NCBI GenBank assembly: GCA_030737875.1
Contig: CM060909.1
Span: forward strand, 28,541,659 to 28,605,658
Direction: 5' to 3'
DNA length: 64,000 nt
DNA from: Allium sativum
Lineage: Eukaryota > Streptophyta > Magnoliopsida > Asparagales > Amaryllidaceae
Both the position numbers and the translations under genes were made by a program. This document shows positions 1 through 10,303 of the stretch, one piece after another. The notes under the pieces were generated by a model. The model was not told where the DNA came from and did not search any database. It worked only from the letters and a program-made list of their open reading frames with translations. How positions within the stretch are numbered: the stretch's first letter is position 1; every line of letters begins with the position of its first letter.

Positions 1-542
1 TATATGGCTTGTATTTGATTTGTTGTATAAGAATATATTTTTAATTAAGAAATTAGGTTTGAGGAAGGATGAAAATGGCAGAGCTTCGCTGCTGCCCACA
101 TATTTGTGTGGAAAAGAATGAGGCCTTACCCCTTTATTTATAGGAGTGGAAATGGCTTTCAACCACTAGATTCATTTCAGTTTATACTCGTCCATCTGTT
201 TAATATTATATTATAAACTAACCTCATTAACCCTAGCCATTACTGGGTATTCTGACACCCAATAGGTTAACCGCTTGGGTTGTCAGTTGCCCAATATAGC
301 TATTTAAATAAGGTATATTATTTTTTATTATTCTGATTTACTTATTTTCCATCCATTTTCGTATTTCGTCCATAACTTTTTCATACGACTCCATTCGCGA
401 AACTCCAAACATGAAAGTTGACCAGAATTCGGAGATGTACACATCGATTAAAGTTTCATTGCCAAATTCCATCATTTGTAGAAATTCCTATGTTTGAAAT
501 TCTAATAATTAATTCCTATTTTTAAAATTCCGGGTTGTTACA
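1..542 (-). repeat. Gypsy LTR, 5' terminal part
   Basis: Read on the minus strand, the LTR starts at 542 with TGTAACAACCCGG, the same opening as the plus-strand LTR at 59074, and runs off the left edge of the window. The bases to the right of 542 are not polypurine, so this is more likely a 5' or solo LTR than a 3' LTR. A TATA box lies about 400 bases inside, giving a short U3. No coding sequence is visible. Confidence 0.65.
133..142 (-). promoter_or_regulatory. TATA box of the minus-strand LTR
   Basis: On the minus strand the sequence reads CTCCTATAAATAAAGGGG. Its place about 400 bases from the LTR start fits a U3 promoter. Transcription would begin near position 105 and run leftward. There is no experimental support. 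Confidence 0.45.
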
Positions 543-1440
543 TAGGGGTGATTTGTGTCAATTGCATTTTTGGTTGGAAACCTATATCAGTCAATAACCC
601 TTTGTTATCATAGAGTCTCACATCAGGTAAAGGATAGGGCATGCCTTACTGAAATGGATAGTGAGTGGTTCAAATAAGGTGAGTACGAACGCGTTCCGGC
701 GGAACGATAAGCATGCATCGCTACGATTGGGGAAGATAAGACACCATAATGCCTATTATTAATGGTTATGTCCTTTTAGTTGATGGGTTCGGGATTGATA
801 ACCCAGTTCCATAGCTCGCATAGTTATTCACATTTGGGTAAAAATAGTCGATTGACAGTTATAAATTTGATAAGGCCTAATTATGATATTTTGGTAGTTA
901 TTGCAACAAATTTCGGATATGAATGAGAAGCCTATGTTTATTCGCGTTTACCTTTTTCCGCTATTTCACTTATGCTTTTATGTCTGTTACTCTTAGAACC
1001 ATTCTTCTGTCTAATGTTTCCTTATTTCATGACCATGCTAAAAATTACTATAACTCACTAGACGTATGTTTGACCTAGTTTGTTTTCGCCTTCTCTTTTC
1101 CTTTTCCCCCAGATCCGCCAAGTGGTGGCCTCAGCAATGATTCTTGACTGTCTGGTTCATATCAGATTCAGACTCTTTACTTCTTCATGTATTGGCTCAG
1201 TTCTTGTCTTTTGATTATTGTATTGATTTACAAGAGGGATAACTTTTGTGGTTTTACTTATGTACTCTGATATTTTCCATGAGACAGTATGTATGTTTTT
1301 ATGATGGTGACTATCTGGTGTTTTTGAAATGTAATAAGTACTATGGTTCGATTGCCGATTTAATAAATGTTTTAAAAATTTCCTCTATGTTTTATATTTC
1401 TGGCTTGTGAATTTTAGCCTCTGTGTTGTTATTTTATACC
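543..1440 (+). repeat. Degenerate gypsy LTR fragment (R/U5-like)
   Basis: No gene is visible. A pyrimidine tract ending in CCCCCAG near 1112, followed by a T- and G-rich tail, matches in layout the last 400 bases of the gypsy-2 LTR (pyrimidine run near 22960-22980). I read this as the 3' part of another plus-strand chromovirus-type LTR. Its ends are not defined and no primer site follows it. Confidence 0.35.
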
Positions 1441-2224
1441 TAAGCGCTTCACAAAACTTACCTCATGCTCATATAAGTGAATTAAGAGATATGGGGTGTC
1501 ATATGGTACACATAAGAGGAGCTCTTATCGTTCTATCTAGATAATGACTCCCGTGCTGCTTTTGTCAAAGGAAAAGGCGAATTAAGGCATGAAAGAAAGA
1601 CTATCTTTGTTGAGGCAGCTGGGCCTTTTTACGAATCTCATCTCGATCCTTAAGCTATCTTGGATGCTTCCATTCCCTCCCTAGATCCTTCTCTTGCCAA
1701 AGTTGTTTCTGTCAAGGTCACTACTAGTGTCATTGTTGATCCTATCGAAGCTACTCTTGTTATCGTGGCCTTCTTGTTGTTGTTACCACTCTAGCGACTG
1801 CTCCTTTGATTACAGCTGCCGATGATGTAAATGCTAGGGCAAACTTATTGAGTGATGAGGGAAATGACCAGGGTGCGCAGGACTTTGAGATTGTAGCACG
1901 GGTATCCTACGAAGTAAGTAATGCTAATATCATCTCTAACCTAGGGGATTACCTTCGTTCCTCGTATGAGTTTGAGGACTTACTCTCTCAATTTTCACTT
2001 GATATAGGATTAAGCTTTCCCTTCTGCTACTTGCACTATTGGGACTGTTGCAATTTTTTACTTCCTCGTTGATTGTTACAAGGGTTTCTGCATAATTAGG
2101 CTTCTCAGAAGACTGTTACCTTGCCTATGCTTCTTCTCTTACCTCTCATCCGAGGTCACAATATGAGCAAATTGCTGCATTACAAGAAGTAGATGACCCA
2201 ACAATTTCTTCTAGAGGCGGCGGA
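1441..2224 (+). pseudogene. Coding-like relic antisense to the Tat pol
   Basis: From about 1541 a plus-strand frame runs for some 85 codons with one stop (sample residues DNDSRAAFVKGKGELRHERK). An acidic frame of 88 codons follows at 1806-2072. I do not recognise either. Position is the main clue: it lies just downstream of the minus-strand Tat integrase C-terminus and on the opposite strand. Some Tat-lineage elements are known to carry an antisense ORF between pol and the 3' LTR, so this could be the relic of one. It could equally be an unrelated gag or a gene fragment. Confidence 0.3.
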
Positions 2225-2729
2225 GGCCCTACTTAGAAGAGGAGACTGTCGAGGGTGGTTCAGTTGCTAAGTACAAGGATCCTTCTTCAAGGAGCGATAA
2301 AAAGTCAAAGGGAAAACGTGGCGGGAAGCACAGTGCGCATAAGAACGTCCCATTGAATAGCTTCTGTCCGATCACATATCGCCCATCCCAGTTGGTCCCG
2401 AATACTCCAGTCTTGGTCATTATCCTTTTTAATACATGATCATTGACTTCAAAAGTACGATGGCGGACTTTTGAGTTAAATGTATTACTACCCTCCTCTG
2501 ATGTGCTACCAGCCTAAGTTTTGCTTCCTTCCTTCCTTCTTTCATCAAGTTGATCAAGGGCTTACAACATCAACTACCCATTTTCGGCTTGACCTGAATG
2601 AATCCTTTGATGAGTTGGGATTTCTAACTCCATGATATCATTGTTTCTGAAAAAATTCAAAAGAAAATGGTGTGTACCTGATCACAGATTTGTGAGTTGT
2701 TTGATAAGCCCATAGTGCAAGTGGTAACT
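2225..2729 (-). pseudogene. Tat-type gypsy integrase, C-terminal part
   Basis: The minus strand encodes LALWAYQTTHKSVIRYTPF, the conserved end of the Tat-lineage integrase core. Further on, with stops between, comes VRHRTFEVNDHVLKR and then TGVFGTNWDGRYVIGQK, the C-terminal DNA-binding part. It continues the integrase that ends at 12362 on the far side of gypsy-1. About two dozen codons normally present between the NGQV motif and LWAY are missing at the join. The integrase would insert retrotransposon cDNA; this copy is dead. Confidence 0.7.
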
Positions 2730-4774
2730 TGTGACACCCCATGTCTGTTAATGTCACTCTTTATTAGATTGCATTAAGTTTCATGAAGAGTTATAGGTAA
2801 ACAGAACAGAATCTCACAAGACAGATATATAAAATAACAGTAGAAATTTAAAACTTTATTTTTCAATAGAAAACATCGTGGTCTCAAAATCTAGTTTCAA
2901 CAACAGACTGAAATACTGGAACATAATACATCAAATAAAAAGATCTTTCTTGCGCTAAAAACCATCAGAGTAAAAAAATGAAAAATCATAATCTCCATAA
3001 GTAGTCATAAACAAGTTGACAAGTAGTCAAAGCGATACATCAGGGAAGATCCAGATCCGAGCAGAAACAGAAGATATAATCCTAATCAAGCCTGAACATT
3101 CCCACCCTGAGAACCCAAGGGAGGGGGGGAGGAAGAGAGAGAAAAGGAAACAAAACGGGTCAGACATAAAGTCTGGCGAGTCCAGTGACTTTTAGCATAT
3201 AAAGAAGTAAAAGCATCATGACAGGTATATAAACTGGATGAGGGATAACAGATCGTATAACAGGTATAAACAGACCGAACATAATAATCAAAATAAATAG
3301 AGTAGGTATCCGTCAATTACTTAATAGAACAGAATGATCCCAAAAGAAACATATTGATAGTTTTAGGTGTACTGTAGTCTCATAACGGGTTTTAACCCAA
3401 ACAGAAATAACAACACCTTAATAGAATATAACGGATGTTATCCCAAACATAAATAACAGGCACCCCAACAAAAACAGATAGAACTAGATGTACCCTAATT
3501 ACTATCCCCAAGCGATCGGCTCCTTAACTGGTAAATACCCAGTGTTGATCCCATAAGAGGGTGTATTACTTCCTAAAAAGGCAACCTACAGAAGGACACA
3601 TACCTATTTACTGGTGCTATAGTGGCTTATTTTCCCCCTACAGACCGACTCATTCACGTACATAACTCCGTTGGAATGCAACCGTATACACCTCCTTTAA
3701 TATGAACCTCTTACGATCAGTTCAGTATGCGTGCCCTGACCCCTACCTTGTGCGGGGTCCCCGTTTAATACAAGAATGGGTTACTGACTTATATGGGTCC
3801 TACACAGCAGATGACACAAGTCAACCCCCGAACTTGTGTCCCCAATTAACTAGGAATTTTATAACAAGTTAAGCCTATAGATTATCAAGTTCGCCCAACC
3901 CCCACAGACTAACGGTTAAGTTTTTCACAGGTTTATCTAATCCCAACAAATTAAACAGGTTTACATAACCTTAACAGATCAAACAGGAATACTTAACCCC
4001 CTAATCATATTAAACAGATTTAATTAGCGTTAACAGATTAAATAGGTTTCCCAGGTTGTTTACGGTTTTATTAACATGTTCCGCTTAATTTATAAATTAA
4101 GCCTACATACTTATATGCCCCAAACCACAAGTCATAATTCACAGTATATGATATGTCCCAAATTTTTAGTCATACTTGACAGTATAGGTTATTCCCCCAC
4201 ATTCCCGTCATGATTCATATTACAAGATATGCCCCAGTTTATCATTCCTAATCATTCCCAATTTATCCCAATTTCGTTCGTACGCATATTTCAGCAATAT
4301 TGGCCTAGGCTCGAAGGTAGCCTAGGCTATAAAAATAAAAAGGGAATGAGAGAGTGAAGAACAAAAGTAGGCATAATAACAGAAATAGGAATATGATAAT
4401 AGAAATAGGCATAATAATAGAATAGGAAAATGATAACAAAAATAGGCAGATAAGAATTGAACAACAGATCAGGTGTATAGAAGAATACATGCAATAGCAG
4501 AACTGTTTAGGTATGAACCAGATTCTTAACAGGCATATGTTTAGATCCAAATTTATAAGCATGTTAGGGTTACTGTTAAATATTTATATCTAAAAGTAAC
4601 ATGAACTCACAGAGATTGGATCTTAATAACAGAGAATAATATGCTGATGTTGCAGAAGGGGTTCTTGTATCAATATAGGTCGATGTTGAAGAAGATAGCC
4701 TAATTCAATCCAAGCAGAGGCAACATCTCATTGTCTTCATTGTTTTTAGTTGTAGAAAACAATAGAAATGTTGT

Positions 4775-4787
4775 CCTATATATAGCC
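4775..4787 (-). promoter_or_regulatory. TATA box in gypsy-1 U3
   Basis: The minus strand reads GGCTATATATAGG, about 470 bases into the LTR and roughly 70-150 bases downstream of the GTCGAC palindromes. The matching segment is absent from the 5' LTR, so only the 3' LTR retains a recognisable promoter. Confidence 0.5.
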
Positions 4788-4852
4788 TACTTTCAACGAA
4801 CTCGGTCAAGAAATCAGTCTCGATTCAGAAGATGAACCACTCTGGATCAGGG

Positions 4853-4932
4853 TGGGTCGACCCATCCCCACCTAGGTTGACCCGTGGGTCGACCCATCCC
4901 CACCTAGGTTGACCCGTGGGTCGACCCACCTG
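4853..4932. repeat. 32-bp tandem repeat with GTCGAC palindromes
   Basis: The 12-bp perfect palindrome TGGGTCGACCCA, or its core, occurs with GTCGAC at 4856, 4888 and 4920, exactly 32 bases apart. The spacer contains a decayed half-site, GGTTGACCC. It lies in U3 just upstream of the TATA box. Similar palindromes occur in the gypsy-2 and copia LTRs. Confidence 0.85.
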
Positions 4933-5246
4933 GCCATGGGTTGACCAATCCCAGGCGATGTCGCCCCATGCCGATCCAGATCACACCTACTTCTCCCTTC
5001 GTATTTTCGAAATATTTTGAATTCTGGTTTTGAATTTATTTATACATAAGACTCTTATATGTATACAAACTTCTAACCTTCATATCTTTCTCATATAGTG
5101 TCCGTTTTACACAAACTCAGAGCCTATCTTAACCCTAATTCCAAGACGAATGCAATAGTACAGTCTTTTTTACTTAATTTCTACTATTTAATTAAGTATT
5201 CTTTAGTTTATCATTATAATGTGTTTTAAAATTACATGTTGTTGCA

Positions 5247-5262
5247 TTCTCCCCTAAAAGGA
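5247..5262 (-). promoter_or_regulatory. Gypsy-1 polypurine tract
   Basis: The minus strand reads CCTTTTAGGGGAGAA and abuts the LTR start. It primes plus-strand cDNA synthesis in LTR elements. The gypsy-2 tract GGAGGGGAGAA is closely similar. Confidence 0.75.
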
Positions 5263-5869
5263 TTTCGTCCCCGAAATCTCCAAATTAAGAAGAATGTTTA
5301 TCCTAACATCAATCAATCATCTACTCATCCATCAATCACAGACATCCATTGTCCTTAAGAGATTTCTAATGCTTATATGTATATATGCAAAGGAGTGTGT
5401 ATGTGTCGCTATGCTAATGTGAAAAATCAGGCGGTTAACTAATTCAGTCAACCTCCTTAATGCAACGTACGTTTGTGCCATGAATCCAACATATATGCAA
5501 ACAATCCTAGTATATCATGTAAATGCTATATGTATGCACAATCATCCATCCAAATGTAACATCTATATGATAATACAGCCGTATACACCATTAAAAAGAA
5601 AAATGAACACGCATCCATATGCAGTATAAGAGTTCTTTGAGCCGATCTAGTGCCTATGTGTGTATATGATCCACAAGAAAAAACTAGCGAAAATTTGCAT
5701 CCACTTGCATCCATCAAACATACCATGTTTCAAAAACATGTTTACATCCATTGGTTTTCTACCTAAAGGTCGAATATTCGATCGATAGGATATACTCCAA
5801 TGACAGAAGCGAGTATGAATAAAAGCTTGGAAAAAGTAGTTAAGAACAAACCCTTGAAAAGAAAAGGGT
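5263..5869 (-). other. Gypsy-1 3' untranslated region
   Basis: No coding frame is supported. The stretch resembles the gypsy-2 3' UTR in reverse complement: both carry an AAACATG-rich motif and a weakly repetitive CATATG/GTGTAT-rich sequence before the PPT. A short open frame that overlaps the integrase end is the read-through of that ORF, not a gene. Confidence 0.5.
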
Positions 5870-7260
5870 ACGAAGTATGGATCTTGTCTGTCTTCGCGGT
5901 CTTCTCCCCATTGAACTTTCATCAACTTGACCTCTCCGTTGCGAAGCTTCTTAACCTCTGATCCAAATATACGGGTATGAATTCGTCTAACTGTTGCCTC
6001 TCGTTCTACCTCTACTTCCTCAAGCATTCCTGGCTCAACTACCTCTGTTGTATCATACAGACACTTCTGCAAATGACTAACGTGGAAAACATCATGAACG
6101 CCCGCCAATCTCTCTGGTAGTCTCACCCTATAGGCCATTTGACCTATCCTTTCCACTATGGGAAATGACTCAACAAACTGTGGCGCCAATTTCCTACAAA
6201 TCCAAAGTGAACCACATTCCTCAGAGGTGATACTTAGATGAAAACCATGTCTACCACCTCAAACTCAATATCTGTCCTTCTCTTATCTGCATAGGACTTC
6301 TGCTTGTCCCGAGTTGTCTTCATGCATTTGCGGATAAGATCAACCTTTTCTGAAGTTTCTCTAATCATCTCAGGTCCAACTAGAAGCCTATCTGTAGACT
6401 CCTACCACAAGTGGGGGATCTGCATGGTCGTCCGTATAATGCCTCGAAGGGTGCCATACCTATAGTAGCCTGAAATCTGTTGTTGTAGGCGAACTCAACC
6501 AATGGAAGATGCTCCTCCCCAAGCCCCTCCGAAGTCTAGGATACACAGGCTCAGAAGATCCTCAAGCAATCTATTCACCCTCTTAGTCTGCCCATCAGTC
6601 TGAGGGTGATATGCAATGCTCAAATATAACTGTGTACCTAATGTCTCTTGCAGGATCTTCCAGAACTCACTAGTGAAGATGGGGTCACAATCACTCACTA
6701 TGCTAGAAGGTACTTCATTTAGACGGGCTATCTCATGAAGATAAACTGATGCCAACCATGCCGCCATTCTCTTACTCTAAACAGAAATGAAATGAGCGTT
6801 CTTAGTAAGCCTGTCAACTATAACACAAATATTGGTGTTGCCTTTCCTCGATCTAGACAAACCATCTATGAAATCCATAGAGAAGCTCTCCCACTTCCAC
6901 TGTGGGACCTCCAAAGGATGAAGCAAACCGATGGACTTCCTATTTTCAGTTTTGAATTGCTGGCAAACTGAACATCGAGAGACAAACTCTAATTCATCTT
7001 TCTTCATCCCAGCCCAAAAGAAAACCCTCTTCATAACTCTATACATCTTATCACCGTCCGAATGGATAGTCATCCTAGAATGATGGGCTTAGGAATGTCT
7101 TCCACGGACTCCCAACCAAGGGAACACAAAGCCTCCCATCCCGTCGTAACCACTCTCTATCATCCGTGGAATATCTACTATGGTGACTAGAAGTCTCCCC
7201 TCTACGGAGCCTATCCAAGATGTCTGCTATCTATGGGTCCTCTTGCTGTGAAGATCCTAT
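5870..7260 (-). pseudogene. Gypsy-1 integrase with chromodomain-like tail
   Basis: In order on the minus strand: a zinc-binding region ending CSVCQQ near 6970; the core beginning SMDFIDGL near 6860; IVSDCDPIFTSEFW near 6690; and AYHPQTDGQTKRVNRL near 6600. The third catalytic residue of the D,D,E triad, normally Glu in QTERVN, is Lys here. A C-terminal module follows (FPIVERIGQMAYRVRLPE, then GVHDVFHVSHLQKCL). The last part (ATVRRIHTRIFGSEVKKLR, then KVQWGEDRED) looks like a chromodomain whose ATWE end is lost. Frameshifts separate the blocks. The enzyme would join cDNA ends to chromatin; this copy cannot. Confidence 0.85.
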
Positions 7261-7286
7261 CTGATCCATAAGAGTAGGTCGCACCT

Positions 7287-8700
7287 CTAAGGATGCCAAC
7301 AAACTAGGTGCAAGATCCATAGATGGCCTAAATTGAAGGTCGATATGTACTCCAAACTCCGCCTCTCTACGGATAGAGGACTCAAAGTCCCCCTCTGCAT
7401 ACTCAACGCGTTAGCCACCACATTACCCTTGCCAGGTGTATAAGCAATCTCAAAATCATAGGACACTAGGAACTCTATCATTCTCTGCTATCTCAAGTTG
7501 AGATCCCTCTACGAGAACATATACTTCAGAGATTTACGATCCGTGTACAACTCGAACCTCTCTCCAAGTAGATAACGTCGCCAAGTCTTAAGCACAAACA
7601 CTATAGCAGCCAGATCCAAGTCATGGGTAGGATAGTTCTCCTCATGAACTCTCAACTGTCTACCACCGTAGCATACTACCCTTCCCTCTTGCATCAAGAC
7701 GACACCAAGCCCTGTACCACATGCATCAGCGTATACTGTGAACGCTTTATTCTCATCAAGAAAATTCAAGACTGGGGCTGTTTTCAGAGCCAAATTCAAC
7801 CGCTGAAAAGCATCCTCATAGTCAATGCTCCAAGAAAATATCAGATTCTTCTTCGTTAGTCTGGTGAGTGGGGCTAATATCTTTGCGAAGTCCTTGATAA
7901 ACTTCCTATGCCCGCCAAACCGAGAAAACTCCTCACCTCCGTTGCATTATTTGGAATGTTCCAATCTTGAACTGCAACTACTTTCGCGGGATCCACCGTT
8001 ATCTCATCCTTGGAGGCCACATGCCCTAGAAATCTTACTTCCTCTCTCCAAAAGTGACATTTGGAGAATTTCTCCTTAAGCTAATGGTCCCGAGAGTCCT
8101 CAAAACCTCCCCTAAATATAGGGCATGCTCTTCCTTGCTTTTTAAGAAGATCAGAATGTCATCCACAAATACCACAACGAACTTGTTCAGAAACTCCCGG
8201 AACACCCTACTCATCAGATCCACAAAATAGGTTGGTGCATTCGTCAACCCAAAAGGAATGACTAGCCACTCAAAGAAGCATCTGGAGTTCTAAAAGTTGT
8301 CTTATCTATACTGTCCTCGGCCACCCTCAACTGATGAAACCTCGTGGCCAAGTCTAACTGAGAGAAAACAGATGCGTCAACAAGCTGGTCAAACAGATCA
8401 TCATTCCTCGGAAGTGGGTGCCTATTCTTCTTAGTGAGCTTATTCAATTCTGTGTAATCCACACATAAGCAAAGCAAGCCATCCGCCTTAGTTGCAAAGA
8501 CGACTGGAGCACTCCATCCTGATATGCTTCGCCTAATAACCCCTTCTTAAGTAGCTCCCCTACTTGCTTGATGAGCTCCCTCCCTCCTTTTCCTAAGTTC
8601 CATATGGTGGACATGTAATGCGACTGGCTTCGCATTATCCACCAAGTATAGCCAGAAATCAATCTCGCGCCTCAGAGGTAATCCCCTAACCTCATCAAAA
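7287..8700 (-). pseudogene. Gypsy-1 reverse transcriptase and RNase H
   Basis: RT blocks on the minus strand are LCVDYTELNKLTKKNRHPLPR (a 20-residue family motif ends it near 8415), DLATRFHQLRVAEDSIDKT, and FVVVFVDDILIF with the catalytic Asp pair near 8158-8163. RNase H follows: [46 protein letters not shown], then IAYTPGKGNVVANALS. RT copies RNA to DNA and RNase H removes the RNA strand. At least three frame breaks split the polyprotein. The RNase H stretch is the best preserved; its linker to RT contains [19 protein letters not shown]. Confidence 0.9.
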
Positions 8701-8732
8701 ACATCCAGATACTCAGAAACTACAGGTAAGGA

Positions 8733-9204
8733 TCATAAATCATTGACAGAAGCATCAAGCGATTCTAGGAAACTAAGCATGACAGGACCCTTGGGGTCAC
8801 AGGAAATCTTGAGAGCCCTCCCTCGGTAAGTCAAAAGTCTAACGACCCTCCTCTCACAATCTAAAATGGCACCGTACATGGCTAGCCAATCCGTTCCTAG
8901 AATCAGACCATAGCCTATAAAACCGAGCACATATGCGTCGCACTCAAACTCGATGCTCAACACAAATATTCTCAAATTCCGACAAATCATAGATAGACTA
9001 GTCGTCCCACCAACAGGGTTTGGACAATAATGGGATCTGAAAAAATACTAGTACTAAGGTGCAAAGACTCAACCAATTAGATAAAAAAGAGTGAGAAACG
9101 CCAGAATAAAAAAAAGTCCTAACTGGATGATCGGAAAGAGAAATCAAACCTTCAACAGAAACTTTCCTACCTCTGTCCAGTACACTAGCCTCGAGAGAAT
9201 GCAC
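8733..9204 (-). pseudogene. Gypsy-1 aspartic protease
   Basis: The active-site loop reads FFYSGVSHSFLS where the family has D-S/T-G-A-S-H-S-F, so the catalytic Asp has become Tyr. The second half, GLILGTDWLAMYGAILDC, is the conserved C-terminal part of gypsy proteases. A frame break near 8995 separates the halves. The protease would cleave the Gag-Pol polyprotein; it is inactive here. Confidence 0.85.
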
Positions 9205-10124
9205 CTGCCCTCTAGAAGATCATACCCTTTGGCCCTGTCCTTGCTTCTTTGGGCACTCCTTAGTATAGTATCCAACCTCACAACAACTGAAGCAAGCATT
9301 CTTCCTTTTTCTGCAATCTTTGACCGAATGGCCCAAGATCCCAACATCTTGACACTTCTTCTTGCCCTGAGCTTTGTCGTTCTTTCCACCCTTCTTTGAT
9401 GTTCTTTCTTGGGCCACACTTTCTTGTTTTGCATCTCATCGGTCTTAGCCTCCTTTTTCTCATCCTTACCATCTTCATGCATCAATGCCATATAAACCAC
9501 TCTCTCAAAAGTAGCCCCTATCAGAATGTGAGATAATGCCAATTCCTAAAGAGGTTGATTCAATCCAATTGCAAATATTAAAGCTTTCTTGTATGGGGCA
9601 TTCACCAACTCCTGAACAAACCTTGCTAACTGATTGAACTTATTGACATACTCTTTGACAAACATGCTTCCTTGCTTAAGTATCAAAAACCTCTCCATTT
9701 GCATACTCTCTTCTGCCTGAGAAAGAAACTTCATCTCGAATCTCTGTTGGAATACATCCCTAGTATCAACTGGACCCCCTGCTTGCATCACTTCTTACCA
9801 GAACGAAGACTCGTCCTTAAGCTTCCATGCAACCAACTATACCTTCCTGCGGTCATCAACCTCAAAAAGCCCAGATAAGTTCCTCGTCTCTTCTATCTAA
9901 TTTTTTGCTTACACAAAGTTTTCAGTTTCTCGGAACAGCTTTCCTCCTATAGCATAGAAATCCTTGCATATCTTATAAAAATAATCCGCTCGTGGAGGAG
10001 GAACAACCGCTGCAGCTGGGGGAGGAGCGTCTGCTTGGCCTCCGGCACGCACCATAGCCTCAAGATACCTACGGAACCAAGCTGGAATCTAAACACCCTC
10101 GGGAAGATTCGGTTCCCTAGACAT
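9140..10124 (-). pseudogene. Gypsy-1 gag
   Basis: The start codon at 10124 follows a leader of about 165 bases after the PBS, as in gypsy-2. The protein opens MSREPNLPEGV, hits a stop, and continues IPAWFRRYLEA, parallel to VPVWYRRLLEA in gypsy-2. A capsid-like region follows (DVFQQRFEMKFLSQAEES; VKEYVNKFNQLARF; GATFERVVYMAL). Two zinc knuckles survive in degenerate form: in CQDVGILGHSVKDC the second Cys is Val, and in CFSCCEVGYYTKEC the His is Tyr. Gag forms the particle and binds RNA. Several stops and one frameshift disable it. Confidence 0.85.
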
Positions 10125-10288
10125 GCTGGAAAGAAAAGAAAAAAGGGTTCAAACAGAGAATCCAATTTTTTTTTTAAATGGCTGTGAGGAATATGTTTTT
10201 CAAAAACATACTTTTCTTTGAAAATACTTTATGTTTGAAACCTATTTAAGACAATTTTCAAAAACTTTTACTCGATCTTGTAACCTTC

Positions 10289-10302
10289 AGCCCTGATACC
10301 AA
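10289..10302 (-). promoter_or_regulatory. Gypsy-1 primer-binding site
   Basis: The minus strand reads TTGGTATCAGGGCT one base from the LTR end. It matches the initiator Met-tRNA 3' end (TGGTATCAGAGC) with one difference. It fixes the orientation of the element and the LTR boundary at 10304. Confidence 0.85.
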
Positions 10303-10303
10303 A

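Larger units (their letters stand above)
2730..5246 (-). repeat. Gypsy-1 3' LTR (full length)
   Basis: About 2.5 kb. On the minus strand it starts TGCAACAACATG after the PPT and ends GGGGTGTCACA. It aligns by eye with 10304-12361 along most of its length. This copy keeps the U3 promoter and a GTCGAC palindrome array that the other LTR has lost. Confidence 0.85.

Noticed and set aside
4853..4932. Regular 32-bp repeats considered as a CRISPR-like array
   Set aside because: There are only about 2.5 units without unique spacers, in a plant LTR; it is a simple tandem repeat.
5526..5726. Short Cys-rich frames in the gypsy-1 3' UTR as small secreted peptides
   Set aside because: There is no signal-peptide pattern, no support from the homologous gypsy-2 UTR, and they overlap repetitive CATATG sequence.
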